64,000 bases of DNA, taken from assembly GCA_016281355.1 (NCBI GenBank), contig JAEEIL010000012.1, positions 111,519 to 175,518 on the forward strand, read 5' to 3'. The DNA is from Elusimicrobiaceae bacterium (lineage in GTDB: Bacteria > Elusimicrobiota > Elusimicrobia > Elusimicrobiales > Elusimicrobiaceae). The translations under genes were made by a program, and so were the position numbers. The notes beneath the pieces are model-generated. The model searched no databases and had not been told where the DNA came from. It was given only the letters and a program-made list of their open reading frames with translations. Shown one piece after another: positions 51,960 to 60,814 of the stretch (its first letter is position 1; each line of letters opens with the position of its first letter).

Positions 51960-52661
51960 TTAATATATCGTTGTTCCAATATTTTTGCCGCTGATGGCAA
52001 GTTTGATATTTCCTTTTTTATGTAAATTAAAAACTTTTAACGGCAATTTGTTTTCAAGGCACAAAGCCAAGGCGGCTGTGTCCATAAACTCAAGGCCTTT
52101 TTTAATCGCATCCGCGTAAGTAATTTTTGTTATAAGTTTTGCCTTCGGGTTTTTGCGTGGGTCGCTGTCATAAACGCCGTCAACTTGTGTTGCTTTTAAA
52201 AGGATGTCTGCCTTAATTTCGGATGCACGTAAAGCGGCGCCTGTATCGGTTGTAAAGAATGGGCTGCCTGTTCCGCCGGCAAAAATTACAACACGGCCTT
52301 TTTCAAGGTGGCGTATTGCACGGCGTCTTATAAACGGTTCGGCAAGTTTATCAATATTTATTGCGGTCATAACGCGTGTGGGGACATTTATTTCTTCCAA
52401 AGCGGACTGTAATGCAAGGGCATTAATAATAGTTGCAAGCATGCCCATATTATCTGAATTGATACGGTCAATAATACCGCCGCCGTCACGCACACCGCGC
52501 CAAATATTGCCGCCGCCGATAACTATGGCAAGTTGGCATTTTGTGGAAAGTGCACTTTTAATTTCGTTGGCGATATTTTTTAAGCACACAGGGGTGAGTC
52601 CGCGTGTTTTTTCCGCCGCAAGGGCTTCGCCCGAGAGTTTTAGTAAGATTCTTTTTGGCAT
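51960..52661 (-). CDS. pyrH: Uridylate kinase
   Basis: 233 aa. Phosphorylates UMP to UDP. Amino-acid-kinase fold: ILLKLSGEALAAEKTRG, AIVIGGGNIWRGV, DNMGMLATIINALALQ, VVIFAGGTGSPFFTTDTGAA and AFLKATQVDGVY-like ILLKATQVDGVYDSDP. AAGGAG before the ATG and a TATTATAT-like -10 upstream. tsf and rpsB, often before pyrH, are absent. Confidence 0.97.
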   Translation of the reverse strand: MPKRILLKLSGEALAAEKTRGLTPVCLKNIANEIKSALSTKCQLAIVIGGGNIWRGVRDGGGIIDRINSDNMGMLATIINALALQSALEEINVPTRVMTAINIDKLAEPFIRRRAIRHLEKGRVVIFAGGTGSPFFTTDTGAALRASEIKADILLKATQVDGVYDSDPRKNPKAKLITKITYADAIKKGLEFMDTAALALCLENKLPLKVFNLHKKGNIKLAISGKNIGTTIY

Positions 52662-52758
52662 AGTGTCTCCTTATCCTTTATATAATACAATATTTTGCCT
52701 AAAGTGTGTAAAATGTTAAAATATAATTATAGTTAATCGTATCAAAAAAGGAGTCAAT

Positions 52759-53190
52759 ATGCTTGAATTTCTATATGTTCTAATAATGTTTGTTGGCATT
52801 TATTTTCTTGGGAGTATAATTTACCCTATTTTGGAATTGATTAGAATATGTTTAATACTATTCAGAAAAAAAGCAATTTTTAGACCTGGGTTTAATTTGT
52901 TCATGAGTTTTATTTTAATTTTGTTTATAAGTATTTTCTTTGGACTCCTGTTTGGGTCTCTGCGATATGCGCCTAGTCAAGTTACGTCGGGTGCTAAAGA
53001 TTTTATAGGGCTTGTATTTGTACTAACTTATTGTCTATTAAATTTTATGTCCATTTTAAAAATATATTGCCATGTTAAAAAAATAGAATATAACAAGAAA
53101 ACAGTTACTAAACACTTCATATTTTCACTAGGATATACTGCTGTAACTGCTTTAATACCATATTTGATTATTTACTTTTGGTATTATTAA
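52759..53190 (+). CDS. Small membrane protein of unknown function
   Basis: 143 aa. About four hydrophobic helices: YVLIMFVGIYFLGSIIYPIL, LFMSFILILFISIFFGLLFG, FIGLVFVLTYCLLNFMSILK and GYTAVTALIPYLIIYFWYY, with a basic loop (HVKKIEYNKKTVTK). No family recognised. AAAGGAG lies before the ATG. Ends two bases before rnhB; probably the first gene of that operon. Confidence 0.72.
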   Translation: MLEFLYVLIMFVGIYFLGSIIYPILELIRICLILFRKKAIFRPGFNLFMSFILILFISIFFGLLFGSLRYAPSQVTSGAKDFIGLVFVLTYCLLNFMSILKIYCHVKKIEYNKKTVTKHFIFSLGYTAVTALIPYLIIYFWYY

Positions 53191-53192
53191 TT

Positions 53193-53858
53193 ATGACCTT
53201 GATTGATTTTGATAAAGCGCAAATTGCGATACAAAACGGTAAAATGCTTGTCGGCATTGATGAAGCCGGCCGTGGGCCATTAGCAGGGCCTGTAACCGCT
53301 TGCGCTTGTTATATTCCGTCGGAACTTTACACACATCCCATAATGTCAAAAATAAATGACAGTAAAAAATTAACACCGCAAAAAAGGGAAATGATTTTTG
53401 AAGAACTTATAACACTTCCGATAATTTATTGCACAGGTTATGCAAGTGCGGAAGAAATTGATAAACTAAATATTTTGCAGGCAACTTTCCTTGCCATGCG
53501 TCGCGGCCTTGCAAAATTTAAAAATAAAAATATTTCGGTTTTAATTGACGGTAATAAAACTATCCCCAATTTAACCGTTCCGCAAAAAGCGATAGTTAAA
53601 GGTGACGGTACTTCTTTATGTATTGCCGCTGCCAGCATTATTGCCAAAGTCAGCCGTGATAAATTTATGGACATCAGTGCCAAAATTTACCCAAATTATA
53701 AATTTGAAGAACATAAAGGTTACGGTACAAAATTACATACAGATTTAATTGAAAAATACGGTCCTTGCCCTTTGCACCGCAAGACATTTGAGCCGATTTA
53801 TAGTAAATTTTACGGCCTTTTTGCCGACTGTAATTTTGCAAAAGCGGGGGCAAAATAA
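53193..53858 (+). CDS. rnhB: Ribonuclease HII
   Basis: 221 aa from ATG 53193; an upstream TTG in frame would overlap the previous gene and is less likely. Removes RNA from RNA/DNA hybrids and single ribonucleotides. Active-site motif VGIDEAGRGPLAGPV, then INDSKKLTPQKREMIFEEL, ISVLIDGNKTIP (third acid), AAASIIAKVSRDKFM and HKGYGTKLHTDLI. All four acids are visible. Its stop overlaps the yraN ATG. Confidence 0.95.
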   Translation: MTLIDFDKAQIAIQNGKMLVGIDEAGRGPLAGPVTACACYIPSELYTHPIMSKINDSKKLTPQKREMIFEELITLPIIYCTGYASAEEIDKLNILQATFLAMRRGLAKFKNKNISVLIDGNKTIPNLTVPQKAIVKGDGTSLCIAAASIIAKVSRDKFMDISAKIYPNYKFEEHKGYGTKLHTDLIEKYGPCPLHRKTFEPIYSKFYGLFADCNFAKAGAK

Positions 53859-54226
53859 TGTTCAGTTTTTTGCGCCGTCAAGGAAATATTGCCGAAGACC
53901 AAGCCACACAATATTTAAAAGAAAAGGGCTATAAAATACTTGAACGCAACTTTGCTTGCAAGATGGGGGAAATTGATATTATCGTGCAAGATGAACAAAA
54001 CACGATAATTTTTGTGGAAGTAAAACAACGCAAAACAAATTTATTCGGAGGCGGTCTTGCGGCGGTAAACAAAGCCAAACAAAGGCGTATAACATTAACG
54101 GCTGCGGCATATATCAAAAAAACAAAAATCAACTATACCGCCTTAAGGTTTGATATAATAACAGTAACAGCCGGTGTTTTGCAACATTATGAAAATGCCT
54201 TTTCAGTAAACAATTTAACAATATAG
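53858..54226 (+). CDS. YraN/UPF0102 family nuclease-fold protein
   Basis: 122 aa. Restriction-endonuclease-like fold: GNIAEDQATQYLKEKGYKIL, MGEIDIIVQDEQNTIIFVEV, KQRKTNLFGGGLAAVNKAKQ. Family function is unproven; usually beside rnhB, as here. Confidence 0.92.
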   Translation: MFSFLRRQGNIAEDQATQYLKEKGYKILERNFACKMGEIDIIVQDEQNTIIFVEVKQRKTNLFGGGLAAVNKAKQRRITLTAAAYIKKTKINYTALRFDIITVTAGVLQHYENAFSVNNLTI

Positions 54227-54234
54227 GAGATATT

Positions 54235-55056
54235 ATGACACAGTTAAAACAAGTACAAGAAGCCGTGAAATTTTTAAACAAAAAAACCAAAAATTTTAAA
54301 CCCGAAATCTTGCTTATTACCGGCAGCGGTATGGCAGGATCAATCCCCGAACTTGAAAATAAAATTGTTATTCCATATTCACAAATTCCGCATTTTTTGA
54401 ATAGTACAATTCCCGGGCATCCGGGTAATTTGATTTTTGGTACTTACAAAGGCAAAAAACTTGTTATTTTGCATGGGCGCTTTCATTTTTACGAAGGCTA
54501 TGATATGAAAGATTTGGCCCTTTCAATCAGAACAGCCTCTTTTTTGGGTGCTAAAACAATGCTTGTTTCCGCTGCGGTCGGTTCATTAAATACTAAACTT
54601 ACCGTAGGTTCGTTGTGTGTTTTAAAAGACCATGTAAATTTAATGATGCATAACCCTTTAATCGGTAATTATGACCCGGCCTTCGGTAAAAGATTTATTG
54701 ATTTGACAGATACTTATGATAAAGATTTACGCAAATCTGTTTTGCAAATTGCAAAGAAATTAAAGATCAAAGCAGGCGAGGGTGTTTATGCTGCCGTTAC
54801 AGGTCCGAACTTTGAAACACCTTCAGAAATACGCATGTTTAAAATTTTGAAAGCGGATGTTATCGGTATGTCTACCGTGCCGGAGGTTCTTTGCGCAAGA
54901 CAACTTGGTATGAAAATTTGCGGCCTTGCTTGGGTTGTAAATATGGGTTGCGGTATTTCAAAAACACCGATTTCACATGAAGACACTATCAAAGAAACCA
55001 AAAAAATAGAAGGCAGTTTTAAACGTATTTTGGAACGTTTAATACCGCTTTGCTAG
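54235..55056 (+). CDS. Purine-nucleoside phosphorylase (trimeric type)
   Basis: 273 aa. Splits purine nucleosides with phosphate. Motifs: PEILLITGSGMAGSIPE, PYSQIPHFLNSTIPGHPGNL, LHGRFHFYEGYDMKDLAL, TMLVSAAVGSLN, TGPNFETPSEIRMFKIL, IGMSTVPEVLCARQLGMKIC. In the trimeric (PunA/Pnp) family the base-binding Glu and Asn lie in FETPSE and VVNMGCG; both are visible. AGGAG before the ATG. Confidence 0.93.
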   Translation: MTQLKQVQEAVKFLNKKTKNFKPEILLITGSGMAGSIPELENKIVIPYSQIPHFLNSTIPGHPGNLIFGTYKGKKLVILHGRFHFYEGYDMKDLALSIRTASFLGAKTMLVSAAVGSLNTKLTVGSLCVLKDHVNLMMHNPLIGNYDPAFGKRFIDLTDTYDKDLRKSVLQIAKKLKIKAGEGVYAAVTGPNFETPSEIRMFKILKADVIGMSTVPEVLCARQLGMKICGLAWVVNMGCGISKTPISHEDTIKETKKIEGSFKRILERLIPLC

Positions 55057-55078
55057 ATGGTTTTATCAGGCAAAATTT

Positions 55079-56533
55079 ATGGCTAGTAAAGTAAAACGGC
55101 TCGGCAAAGAAACACTTATTTACGGTACTTCCACCATTTTGGCAAGGATGTTAAATTTCTTTTTGGTGCCGTTTTACACTTATTATTTAATAACCTCAGA
55201 TTACGGCGTAATTGCTACTGTTTTTGCTTTTATGGCTTTGTTTAACATTATCTATCAGTACGGTATGGACCAAGCCTATTTGCGTTTTGCCGAAGATAAT
55301 AAAACAAAAGACACCTTTTCTACACCCTTTTTAGCAGTTTGCGGAACTTCGGTTTTACTTTCAATTTTGATTTATTTTTTAAGCCCGGTTTTGGCAGGTG
55401 TTTTAGGTATCGGCGAACAAAATGCGTATCTAATTAAATACTGTGTTTTTATCTTGGCTTTTGACGCTTTAAATATTGTGCCTTTTGCTAAACTCCGTTT
55501 TGAACACCGTGCATGGCATTTTGTGCTTGTACGTAGTGCTTCAATAATTGTAAATGTGGGTGGTAATATTTGCGCTTTGGCATTTTTTAATTGGGGTGTA
55601 CGCGGGGTTTTTGCGGCAGGCATTTTGGCTTCCTTAACTTCTTTAATTTTGTTAATTCCAGTCGTAAAAGAAAGTTTTATTTTTAAGTTTGATAAAAATT
55701 TATTTAAGCAGATGTTTAACTTTTCCTGGCCTTTTATTCCGGCCGGGCTTGCAAGCATTTTGGTAAATGTTATTGATAAACCTTTGCTTTCTCATTTAAC
55801 AAGTTTGGGTGATGTCGGAGTGTATCAGGCAAATTTTAAAATCGGTATTTTTATGATGCTCATCGTTTCAATGTTTGACCAAGCCTGGCGCCCGTTTTTT
55901 ATCCAAGAAGCAAAAGAGCCGAACGCCAAACAAACTTTTGCGGAAATTTTTACTTGGTCTTTTGCTCTTTTAGGTTGGGTATTTTTGGGGCTTGCACTTT
56001 TGATGCCGCTAATAATTCAAACAAATATTTTTGGCCTCAATTTAATTAACCGCGCTTATTGGGGCGGGCTTAAAATTATACCGCTTGTCGTAGGCGGATA
56101 TTTCTTTTACGGTTGCTACATTAACTTTATGGTAGCACCTGTACTAACCAAAAAAACAACTGTTTTGATGAAGATTACTTTGCTTGGCGCAGCTACCAGC
56201 ATTTTGGTAAATATTTTGCTTGTTCCGCATATCGGCATTTTGGGTGCCGGTTGGGCAATTTTTACAAGTTATTTTGTGATGGCACTTTGTTTATTTATCT
56301 TCGGCCAAAAAAATTACAAAATTGATTATGAGTATAAAAAAATATTTTTGATGGTTTTGCTGATTATTGTGTTATTCCTCTTGGGCAATTATTTTGGGTG
56401 TTTACCGACTTATAAATCTTATGTAAGCAAAATAATTTTACTTTGCGTTTATCCGCTTATTGTATTTTTAATTTTACAAGGCAAGAAACCTAAACTTCCG
56501 TTTAAATCCTTTCGCAAAAATTTAAGGAAATAG
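55079..56533 (+). CDS. Polysaccharide flippase (Wzx/MATE-like, oligosaccharide exporter family)
   Basis: 484 aa with about 12-14 membrane helices. Opening LGKETLIYGTSTILARMLNF and FNIIYQYGMDQAYLRFAEDN are typical of the Wzx/PST transporters that flip lipid-linked sugars. The family's characteristic WPFIPAGLASILVNVIDKPL is present. Its glycan is unknown; only a lone GT4 (45.3 kb) is nearby, and it is not in the same operon. Follows the phosphorylase by 22 bases. Confidence 0.88.
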   Translation: MASKVKRLGKETLIYGTSTILARMLNFFLVPFYTYYLITSDYGVIATVFAFMALFNIIYQYGMDQAYLRFAEDNKTKDTFSTPFLAVCGTSVLLSILIYFLSPVLAGVLGIGEQNAYLIKYCVFILAFDALNIVPFAKLRFEHRAWHFVLVRSASIIVNVGGNICALAFFNWGVRGVFAAGILASLTSLILLIPVVKESFIFKFDKNLFKQMFNFSWPFIPAGLASILVNVIDKPLLSHLTSLGDVGVYQANFKIGIFMMLIVSMFDQAWRPFFIQEAKEPNAKQTFAEIFTWSFALLGWVFLGLALLMPLIIQTNIFGLNLINRAYWGGLKIIPLVVGGYFFYGCYINFMVAPVLTKKTTVLMKITLLGAATSILVNILLVPHIGILGAGWAIFTSYFVMALCLFIFGQKNYKIDYEYKKIFLMVLLIIVLFLLGNYFGCLPTYKSYVSKIILLCVYPLIVFLILQGKKPKLPFKSFRKNLRK

Positions 56534-56541
56534 TTCCCCTC

Positions 56542-56571
56542 TTGTAAAGTTGACTGTAAATATAATAAAAT
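56542..56571 (+). promoter_or_regulatory. Leaderless promoter of gmk
   Basis: TTGTAA (56542-56547), 18 bases, TAAAAT (56566-56571), then 6 bases to the ATG at 56578. No ribosome site. Same -35 and -10 hexamers as the TRL gene. Confidence 0.55.
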
Positions 56572-56577
56572 ATATAT

Positions 56578-57183
56578 ATGGCAGAATGTTTTCCAATCAT
56601 TTTGTCCGCCCCTTCAGGCGCCGGCAAAACAACAGTAGCAAACGAACTTTTGAAAAGTAACAAAATTGCCCGTGTCATAACGGCAACTACGCGCGCGCCA
56701 CGTCTTGGCGAAAAGAAGGGTAGAGATTACTTTTTTTGGTCTAATCAAGATTTTGAAAAGGCAATCAAAAACAAACAAATGCTCGAGTGGGCCAAAGTAC
56801 ACGTAAACTATTACGGAATACCTAAAAGTTCTTTGGAAAGTGTTCTGAAAAAGGGAAAATGCCCTTTGCTTGTTATTGACGTGCAAGGTGCAAAAACCGT
56901 AAAGAAAATTTACAAAAATGCCGTAACAATTTTTATAACTGCTCCGAGCATTGCCACACTTAAAAAAAGAATTGCAGCTCGCAGTGACGGTACACAAAAT
57001 GTAAATGTTCGCCTAAAAACGGCACTTAAAGAATTAAAGCAAATCAAAAATTATGACTATCTTGTTATCAATGACGATTTGAAAGAATGCCTTAATACTT
57101 GCCGCGCTATTATTGAAGCCGAGAGCAAAAAAGTTGCAAGGCAAAAAGATTTGGTTAAAAAGTTAAATAAGTCAGGAGAGTAA
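56578..57183 (+). CDS. gmk: Guanylate kinase
   Basis: 201 aa. GMP to GDP. P-loop LSAPSGAGKTTVANELL, GMP-binding TATTRAPRLGEKKGRDYFF, EWAKVHVNYYGIPKSSLE, LLVIDVQGAKTVKKIY and IAARSDGTQNVNVRL. Normal length. First gene of gmk-rpoZ-udg-priA, the conserved order with UDG in place of coaBC. Confidence 0.96.
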   Translation: MAECFPIILSAPSGAGKTTVANELLKSNKIARVITATTRAPRLGEKKGRDYFFWSNQDFEKAIKNKQMLEWAKVHVNYYGIPKSSLESVLKKGKCPLLVIDVQGAKTVKKIYKNAVTIFITAPSIATLKKRIAARSDGTQNVNVRLKTALKELKQIKNYDYLVINDDLKECLNTCRAIIEAESKKVARQKDLVKKLNKSGE

Positions 57184-57184
57184 A

Positions 57185-57484
57185 ATGGAAAATAAAAATA
57201 ATACTAACTTTGAAGAAGAAATCACAAATTATACGGAAGATAAATACAATGCCGTAGTGCTTGCTTCCATTTGGGCAACCAAGGTTTTGAAACGCCGTGA
57301 AGAATTTAAACATAAACAAGATACGGAACTCATCAAAGTTGCTTTAGATGATATTTTAAGCGGTCGCGTAAGCGCACAACAAGTTTTGAAAGAATCTAAA
57401 GCTTCCATCGCAGCACAACTTAAAGAAGAAGAAGAAGCCCGCAAAGAAGCTGAAAGAAAAGCAAAAGAACCTCTCAAATTATAA
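57185..57484 (+). CDS. rpoZ: DNA-directed RNA polymerase omega subunit
   Basis: 99 aa. Core omega pattern YNAVVLASIWATKVLKRREE and TELIKVALDDILSGRV, then a charged helical tail rich in Glu/Lys. Promotes polymerase assembly and, in many bacteria, ppGpp response. One base after gmk; its stop overlaps the UDG ATG. Confidence 0.9.
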   Translation: MENKNNTNFEEEITNYTEDKYNAVVLASIWATKVLKRREEFKHKQDTELIKVALDDILSGRVSAQQVLKESKASIAAQLKEEEEARKEAERKAKEPLKL

Positions 57485-58281
57485 TGAAAGCGCGCACTTT
57501 AGCCAAAGAATTAAAAAACTACCTCTTGAATGAAGAAGAGGGGTTTTTTATCGTTAAAAAACCGCTTGAAAAGAAGAAAACAACAACTGTCGCCAAGACT
57601 GCAAAAAAAGCCGCACCCGAAGTAAAAACAATTATTAAGGACAAGGCCACCGCTTTGGAGGAACTTGCTAAGCAAATAAAAAAGTGCACGCGTTGCGAAC
57701 TTGGCAAAACACGCATTAAAGCCGTTCCGGGTGAGGGTAATATTAACACAAAACTTATGTTTATCGGCGAGGGCCCCGGTTTTGATGAAGACCGCCAGGG
57801 CAGGCCGTTTGTTGGCCGTGCCGGGCAACTTTTAGATAAAATTATTGCCGCCATGGGTTTTAAACGCGAGGAAGTTTTTATCGCTAACATGGTCAAATGC
57901 CACCCGATGAAAGACCCCAATGAACCCGAAAAACACGGAAATGACCGCGCGCCGAACCAAGAAGAAATCGCTTTATGCCGCCGTTATATTGAGGAGCAAA
58001 TTGCTATAATTTCACCTGACTTTATTGTGGCACTCGGTTCCGTTGCAGGCAGAAGTTTGATTAAAGATACACCCACATTTTCCACCATCCGCGGTAAAAT
58101 TTACGATTTAAATTTAACTTACGCTACGCCATCAAAACCGATAAAAATTTTGGCGACATTTCACCCCGCTGCACTTTTAAGAAATCCGGCTTGGAAAAAG
58201 GACGCTTGGGCGGACCTTAAAATTTTGCTTGCTGCCATGGGCCGTAAACCCGTATCTAAAACTATCGTTAAACAGGGGTAG
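57484..58281 (+). CDS. Type-4 uracil-DNA glycosylase with [4Fe-4S] cluster
   Basis: 265 aa. An N-terminal basic, Lys/Ala-rich extension (about 1-55) is atypical and may bind DNA or partners. The catalytic domain (55-265) has KKCTRCELGKTRIKAV (two Cys of the cluster), FIGEGPGFDEDRQGRPFVGR, NMVKCHPMKDPNEPE and IALCRRYIEEQ (other two Cys), and LATFHPAALLRNPAW (the His-containing motif). Removes uracil from DNA. Confidence 0.92.
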   Translation: MKARTLAKELKNYLLNEEEGFFIVKKPLEKKKTTTVAKTAKKAAPEVKTIIKDKATALEELAKQIKKCTRCELGKTRIKAVPGEGNINTKLMFIGEGPGFDEDRQGRPFVGRAGQLLDKIIAAMGFKREEVFIANMVKCHPMKDPNEPEKHGNDRAPNQEEIALCRRYIEEQIAIISPDFIVALGSVAGRSLIKDTPTFSTIRGKIYDLNLTYATPSKPIKILATFHPAALLRNPAWKKDAWADLKILLAAMGRKPVSKTIVKQG

Positions 58282-58284
58282 TTT

Positions 58285-60210
58285 ATGTTGGTCTCCGTTT
58301 CGCTTATCAAAATAAGCAAAAGTTTTGATTATATTTTGCCTGCTGCTTTGGAAGGGAAGATTTCAGTAGGTACAAAAGTAAAAGTTCCTTTTGGTAATAT
58401 AGAAAAACTTGGTTTTATTTCCGCAATTGATACTAAACCGGCACTAAACCCAAAAATTAAAATGAAAGAAATTTTAGGTTTGGCGGAGGAATTGCCTTTT
58501 CCATCGACAATTTTGCCATTAGCGGAGTTTTTAACGAAGACTTACGCAAATACCATAGGAGAAGTTTTTAGTGTTTTAAAACCGTCTATTTTGACAAAGA
58601 AATTGTTGTTAAAACCTAGTACAGCAAAGCCCGAAGTTTTACCTTTATTTTACGCAAATACACAAAACCCAAAAATCAAAGAGGCACTTGATTTTGCGAG
58701 TAAGCAACAAAAAACTTTATTTTACGGTTCATCATTTGCACCGTCGGAAGCTGCCCTTTTTGCCGCACATAAAACCTTATCTGCGGGCGGTCAAGTTTTG
58801 GTGCTTGTGCCGGATGTCGTTTCCTGTTCAAAATTAATTGCGGAAATTAAGCAAAAACTTGGTGAACGAAATATTTTACATTGGCATCAACAAGTACCTC
58901 TCCCGATACGAAAAAAAACGATAGCAGAAATTTATCAGGGCAAACCGTGTGTGGTTGTCGGTACACGCTCGGCAGTATTACTTCCCTTCAAAAATTTAAA
59001 ACTGGGTTTAATGTTTTATGAAGAAGATAAGCTTTTTAAACAAGAAGAGTGGTCACCTTATTATCATGCACGTGAAGTGCTTTTTGAGCGTGCAAAACTT
59101 GAGGGGGGGCGTATCATTTTAATTTCCTCCGCGCCGTCTTTGGAGGCTTTAAAAAATACTGCTTTGTTTAATTTTGAGGACTCTAAATTTGTTTCAAAAG
59201 TTCAAATTTTACCGCTTGAATATACGATTAAAAATAACAAATTTATTTCCTCGCAACTTGCTTTGCTTTTGGAAGATAATTTTAATAAAGGTAAACAATC
59301 TTTACTTATCATTAACCGTCTTGGTTTTGCCGGTGCTTACAGTTGCGTATTTTGCGGAAGTTTAGCAAAATGCAAAAAATGCGGTGCGGTTTTAAGCCAT
59401 CAAAAAACCGCAAAAGGCGAAATTTTATTTTGTAAAAAATGCGGTGCAAAAGAAACCATAAATCAAATTTGTCCGCGTTGCCAAAACCAAATTTTCAGGG
59501 ATACTTTAGGTGGTACACAAGCGGTGGAAGAAGAATTAAAGCACTTGTTTAAAGAAGCAAAAGTTTTGCGGCTTGACAGTCAAACTTTGGCAAAAATTGA
59601 TTTAAAGAAAATTAATTTTTCCGATTATGATTTTATTGTGGGTACTGCTTTAAGTTTGCGTGCAAATTTCCAAAAATGCAGGATTTCGCTTGCTGCTGTT
59701 TTAGATGGTGGTGCTGCTTTAAAAACGGCAGATTTTCGCGCAGGCGAACATTTTGCGCAAACACTTTATGCACTAAAAACTTTGCTTGCGGTAGAACAAA
59801 ATCCGCGTTTAATCGTGCAAATTAAAGATAAAAACTTATTTGATTTCCCGGCTTTGGAAAAGCATAATTATTTGACTTTTGCCAAAGAAGAACTTGAGTT
59901 TAGAAAGGAATTTAATTTCCCGCCATATGCAAAACTTGTGCATTTAATTTTAACTGCTAAAAAGCAAGAAGATTTAAACACTTACGGTAAAGCCGTGGAA
60001 GACGCCCTAAAGACCGCATACGCCGATTTTATGGAAATTGAAGGCCCTGTTGCATGCGGTGCAAAGAGCAAAAATTTTGCACAATGTTATTATTTAATTA
60101 AATCAAAAAACGACGCAATGCTTTCTGGTTTTTTACAAACTTTACGCCAAAACCCACCGCCGAAAAAGTTAGAACTTAAAGTGTTAGCGGACCCGTATAA
60201 TTTTGTGTAA
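58285..60210 (+). CDS. priA: Primosomal protein N' PriA, ATPase motifs degenerate
   Basis: 641 aa. N-terminal DNA-binding domain VSVSLIKISKSFDYILPAAL, then KVPFGNIEKLGFI. The helicase core keeps its shape but not its catalysis: Walker A reads YGSSFAPSEAALF in place of GVTGSGKTE, and the DEEH box reads FYEEDKLFKQE. The later GTRSAVLLPFKNL motif is kept. The zinc region is complete with eight Cys in CxxC pairs (YSCVFCG, KCKKCGAV, FCKKCGAK, ICPRCQN). Motif VI (GRAGR-type) is lost (LAAVLDGGAAL, HFAQTLYAL). Replication restart loading may thus be ATP-independent, as described for the Deinococcus PriA pseudohelicase. Confidence 0.9.
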   Translation: MLVSVSLIKISKSFDYILPAALEGKISVGTKVKVPFGNIEKLGFISAIDTKPALNPKIKMKEILGLAEELPFPSTILPLAEFLTKTYANTIGEVFSVLKPSILTKKLLLKPSTAKPEVLPLFYANTQNPKIKEALDFASKQQKTLFYGSSFAPSEAALFAAHKTLSAGGQVLVLVPDVVSCSKLIAEIKQKLGERNILHWHQQVPLPIRKKTIAEIYQGKPCVVVGTRSAVLLPFKNLKLGLMFYEEDKLFKQEEWSPYYHAREVLFERAKLEGGRIILISSAPSLEALKNTALFNFEDSKFVSKVQILPLEYTIKNNKFISSQLALLLEDNFNKGKQSLLIINRLGFAGAYSCVFCGSLAKCKKCGAVLSHQKTAKGEILFCKKCGAKETINQICPRCQNQIFRDTLGGTQAVEEELKHLFKEAKVLRLDSQTLAKIDLKKINFSDYDFIVGTALSLRANFQKCRISLAAVLDGGAALKTADFRAGEHFAQTLYALKTLLAVEQNPRLIVQIKDKNLFDFPALEKHNYLTFAKEELEFRKEFNFPPYAKLVHLILTAKKQEDLNTYGKAVEDALKTAYADFMEIEGPVACGAKSKNFAQCYYLIKSKNDAMLSGFLQTLRQNPPPKKLELKVLADPYNFV

Positions 60211-60269
60211 ACTTTGCAAAAAATTTAGTAATGTATATCCGATTTGTATCACTTTAAAAAGGAGGATTT

Positions 60270-60737
60270 ATGCAGTTGATTATTTTAATTATTGTGGTGG
60301 TAGTTTTAGTGTTTTTTATTTCTAGAAATAGAGAGGGTAAACCAACCAAAACAGTTGAGTTTAACGGTAAAACATATCTCGTTTCCGATAAAAGATTTAA
60401 TCTTATTCAAAGGGCACAACAAGGCGATGAAAAAGCCCAATATGAAATTATTACCGAATATTATGAAGTCGGCAGATCAAAACAATTTATTGCGGAATTA
60501 TGCTTTTTCTATACCGAAAAATTGGCGGAAAAAGATTTAGGTGTTTTAACTGAGTTAGGAGATTTATATTTTGATGGTGTTGGTACTCCGCGTGATACAG
60601 CCAAAGCAGCAGAGATATTCAGAAAAGCATTAGAGTTGTATGATAACCCAACACCTGGTCTTTATATCCCTGAAAAATCAAAAGAATATAGGAAATTATT
60701 ACAAGATACGATAGAACAATACGAAGCAGAAAGATAG
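60270..60737 (+). CDS. Membrane-anchored Sel1-repeat protein
   Basis: 155 aa. An N-terminal helix (LIILIIVVVVLVFFISRN) anchors a helical domain. One clear Sel1-like repeat (LTELGDLYFDGVGTPRDTAK, then AAEIFRKALELYD) follows a less regular unit (RAQQGDEKAQYEIITEYYEV). Sel1 domains mediate protein contacts. AAGGAGG precedes the ATG, and a terminator follows. Confidence 0.8.
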   Translation: MQLIILIIVVVVLVFFISRNREGKPTKTVEFNGKTYLVSDKRFNLIQRAQQGDEKAQYEIITEYYEVGRSKQFIAELCFFYTEKLAEKDLGVLTELGDLYFDGVGTPRDTAKAAEIFRKALELYDNPTPGLYIPEKSKEYRKLLQDTIEQYEAER

Positions 60738-60764
60738 TTTGATAGGAATCTGTTTTAGAATTTA

Positions 60765-60788
60765 AAAAGCACCCGAAAGGGTGCTTTT
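60765..60788 (+). terminator. Terminator after the Sel1 gene
   Basis: AAAAGCACCC and GGGTGCTTTT around a GAAA loop. Confidence 0.88.
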
Positions 60789-60794
60789 AAATTT

Positions 60795-60812
60795 TCGGAG
60801 AGAGAGGGATTC
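60795..60812 (-). repeat. Fragment of tRNA-Ser 3' end
   Basis: The 18 bases tcggagagagagggattc are identical to the 3' end of tRNA-Ser(GGA) at 61037-61054, in direct orientation. The two copies flank both a tRNA-proximal repeat and palindrome C. Confidence 0.7.
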
Positions 60813-60814
60813 CC

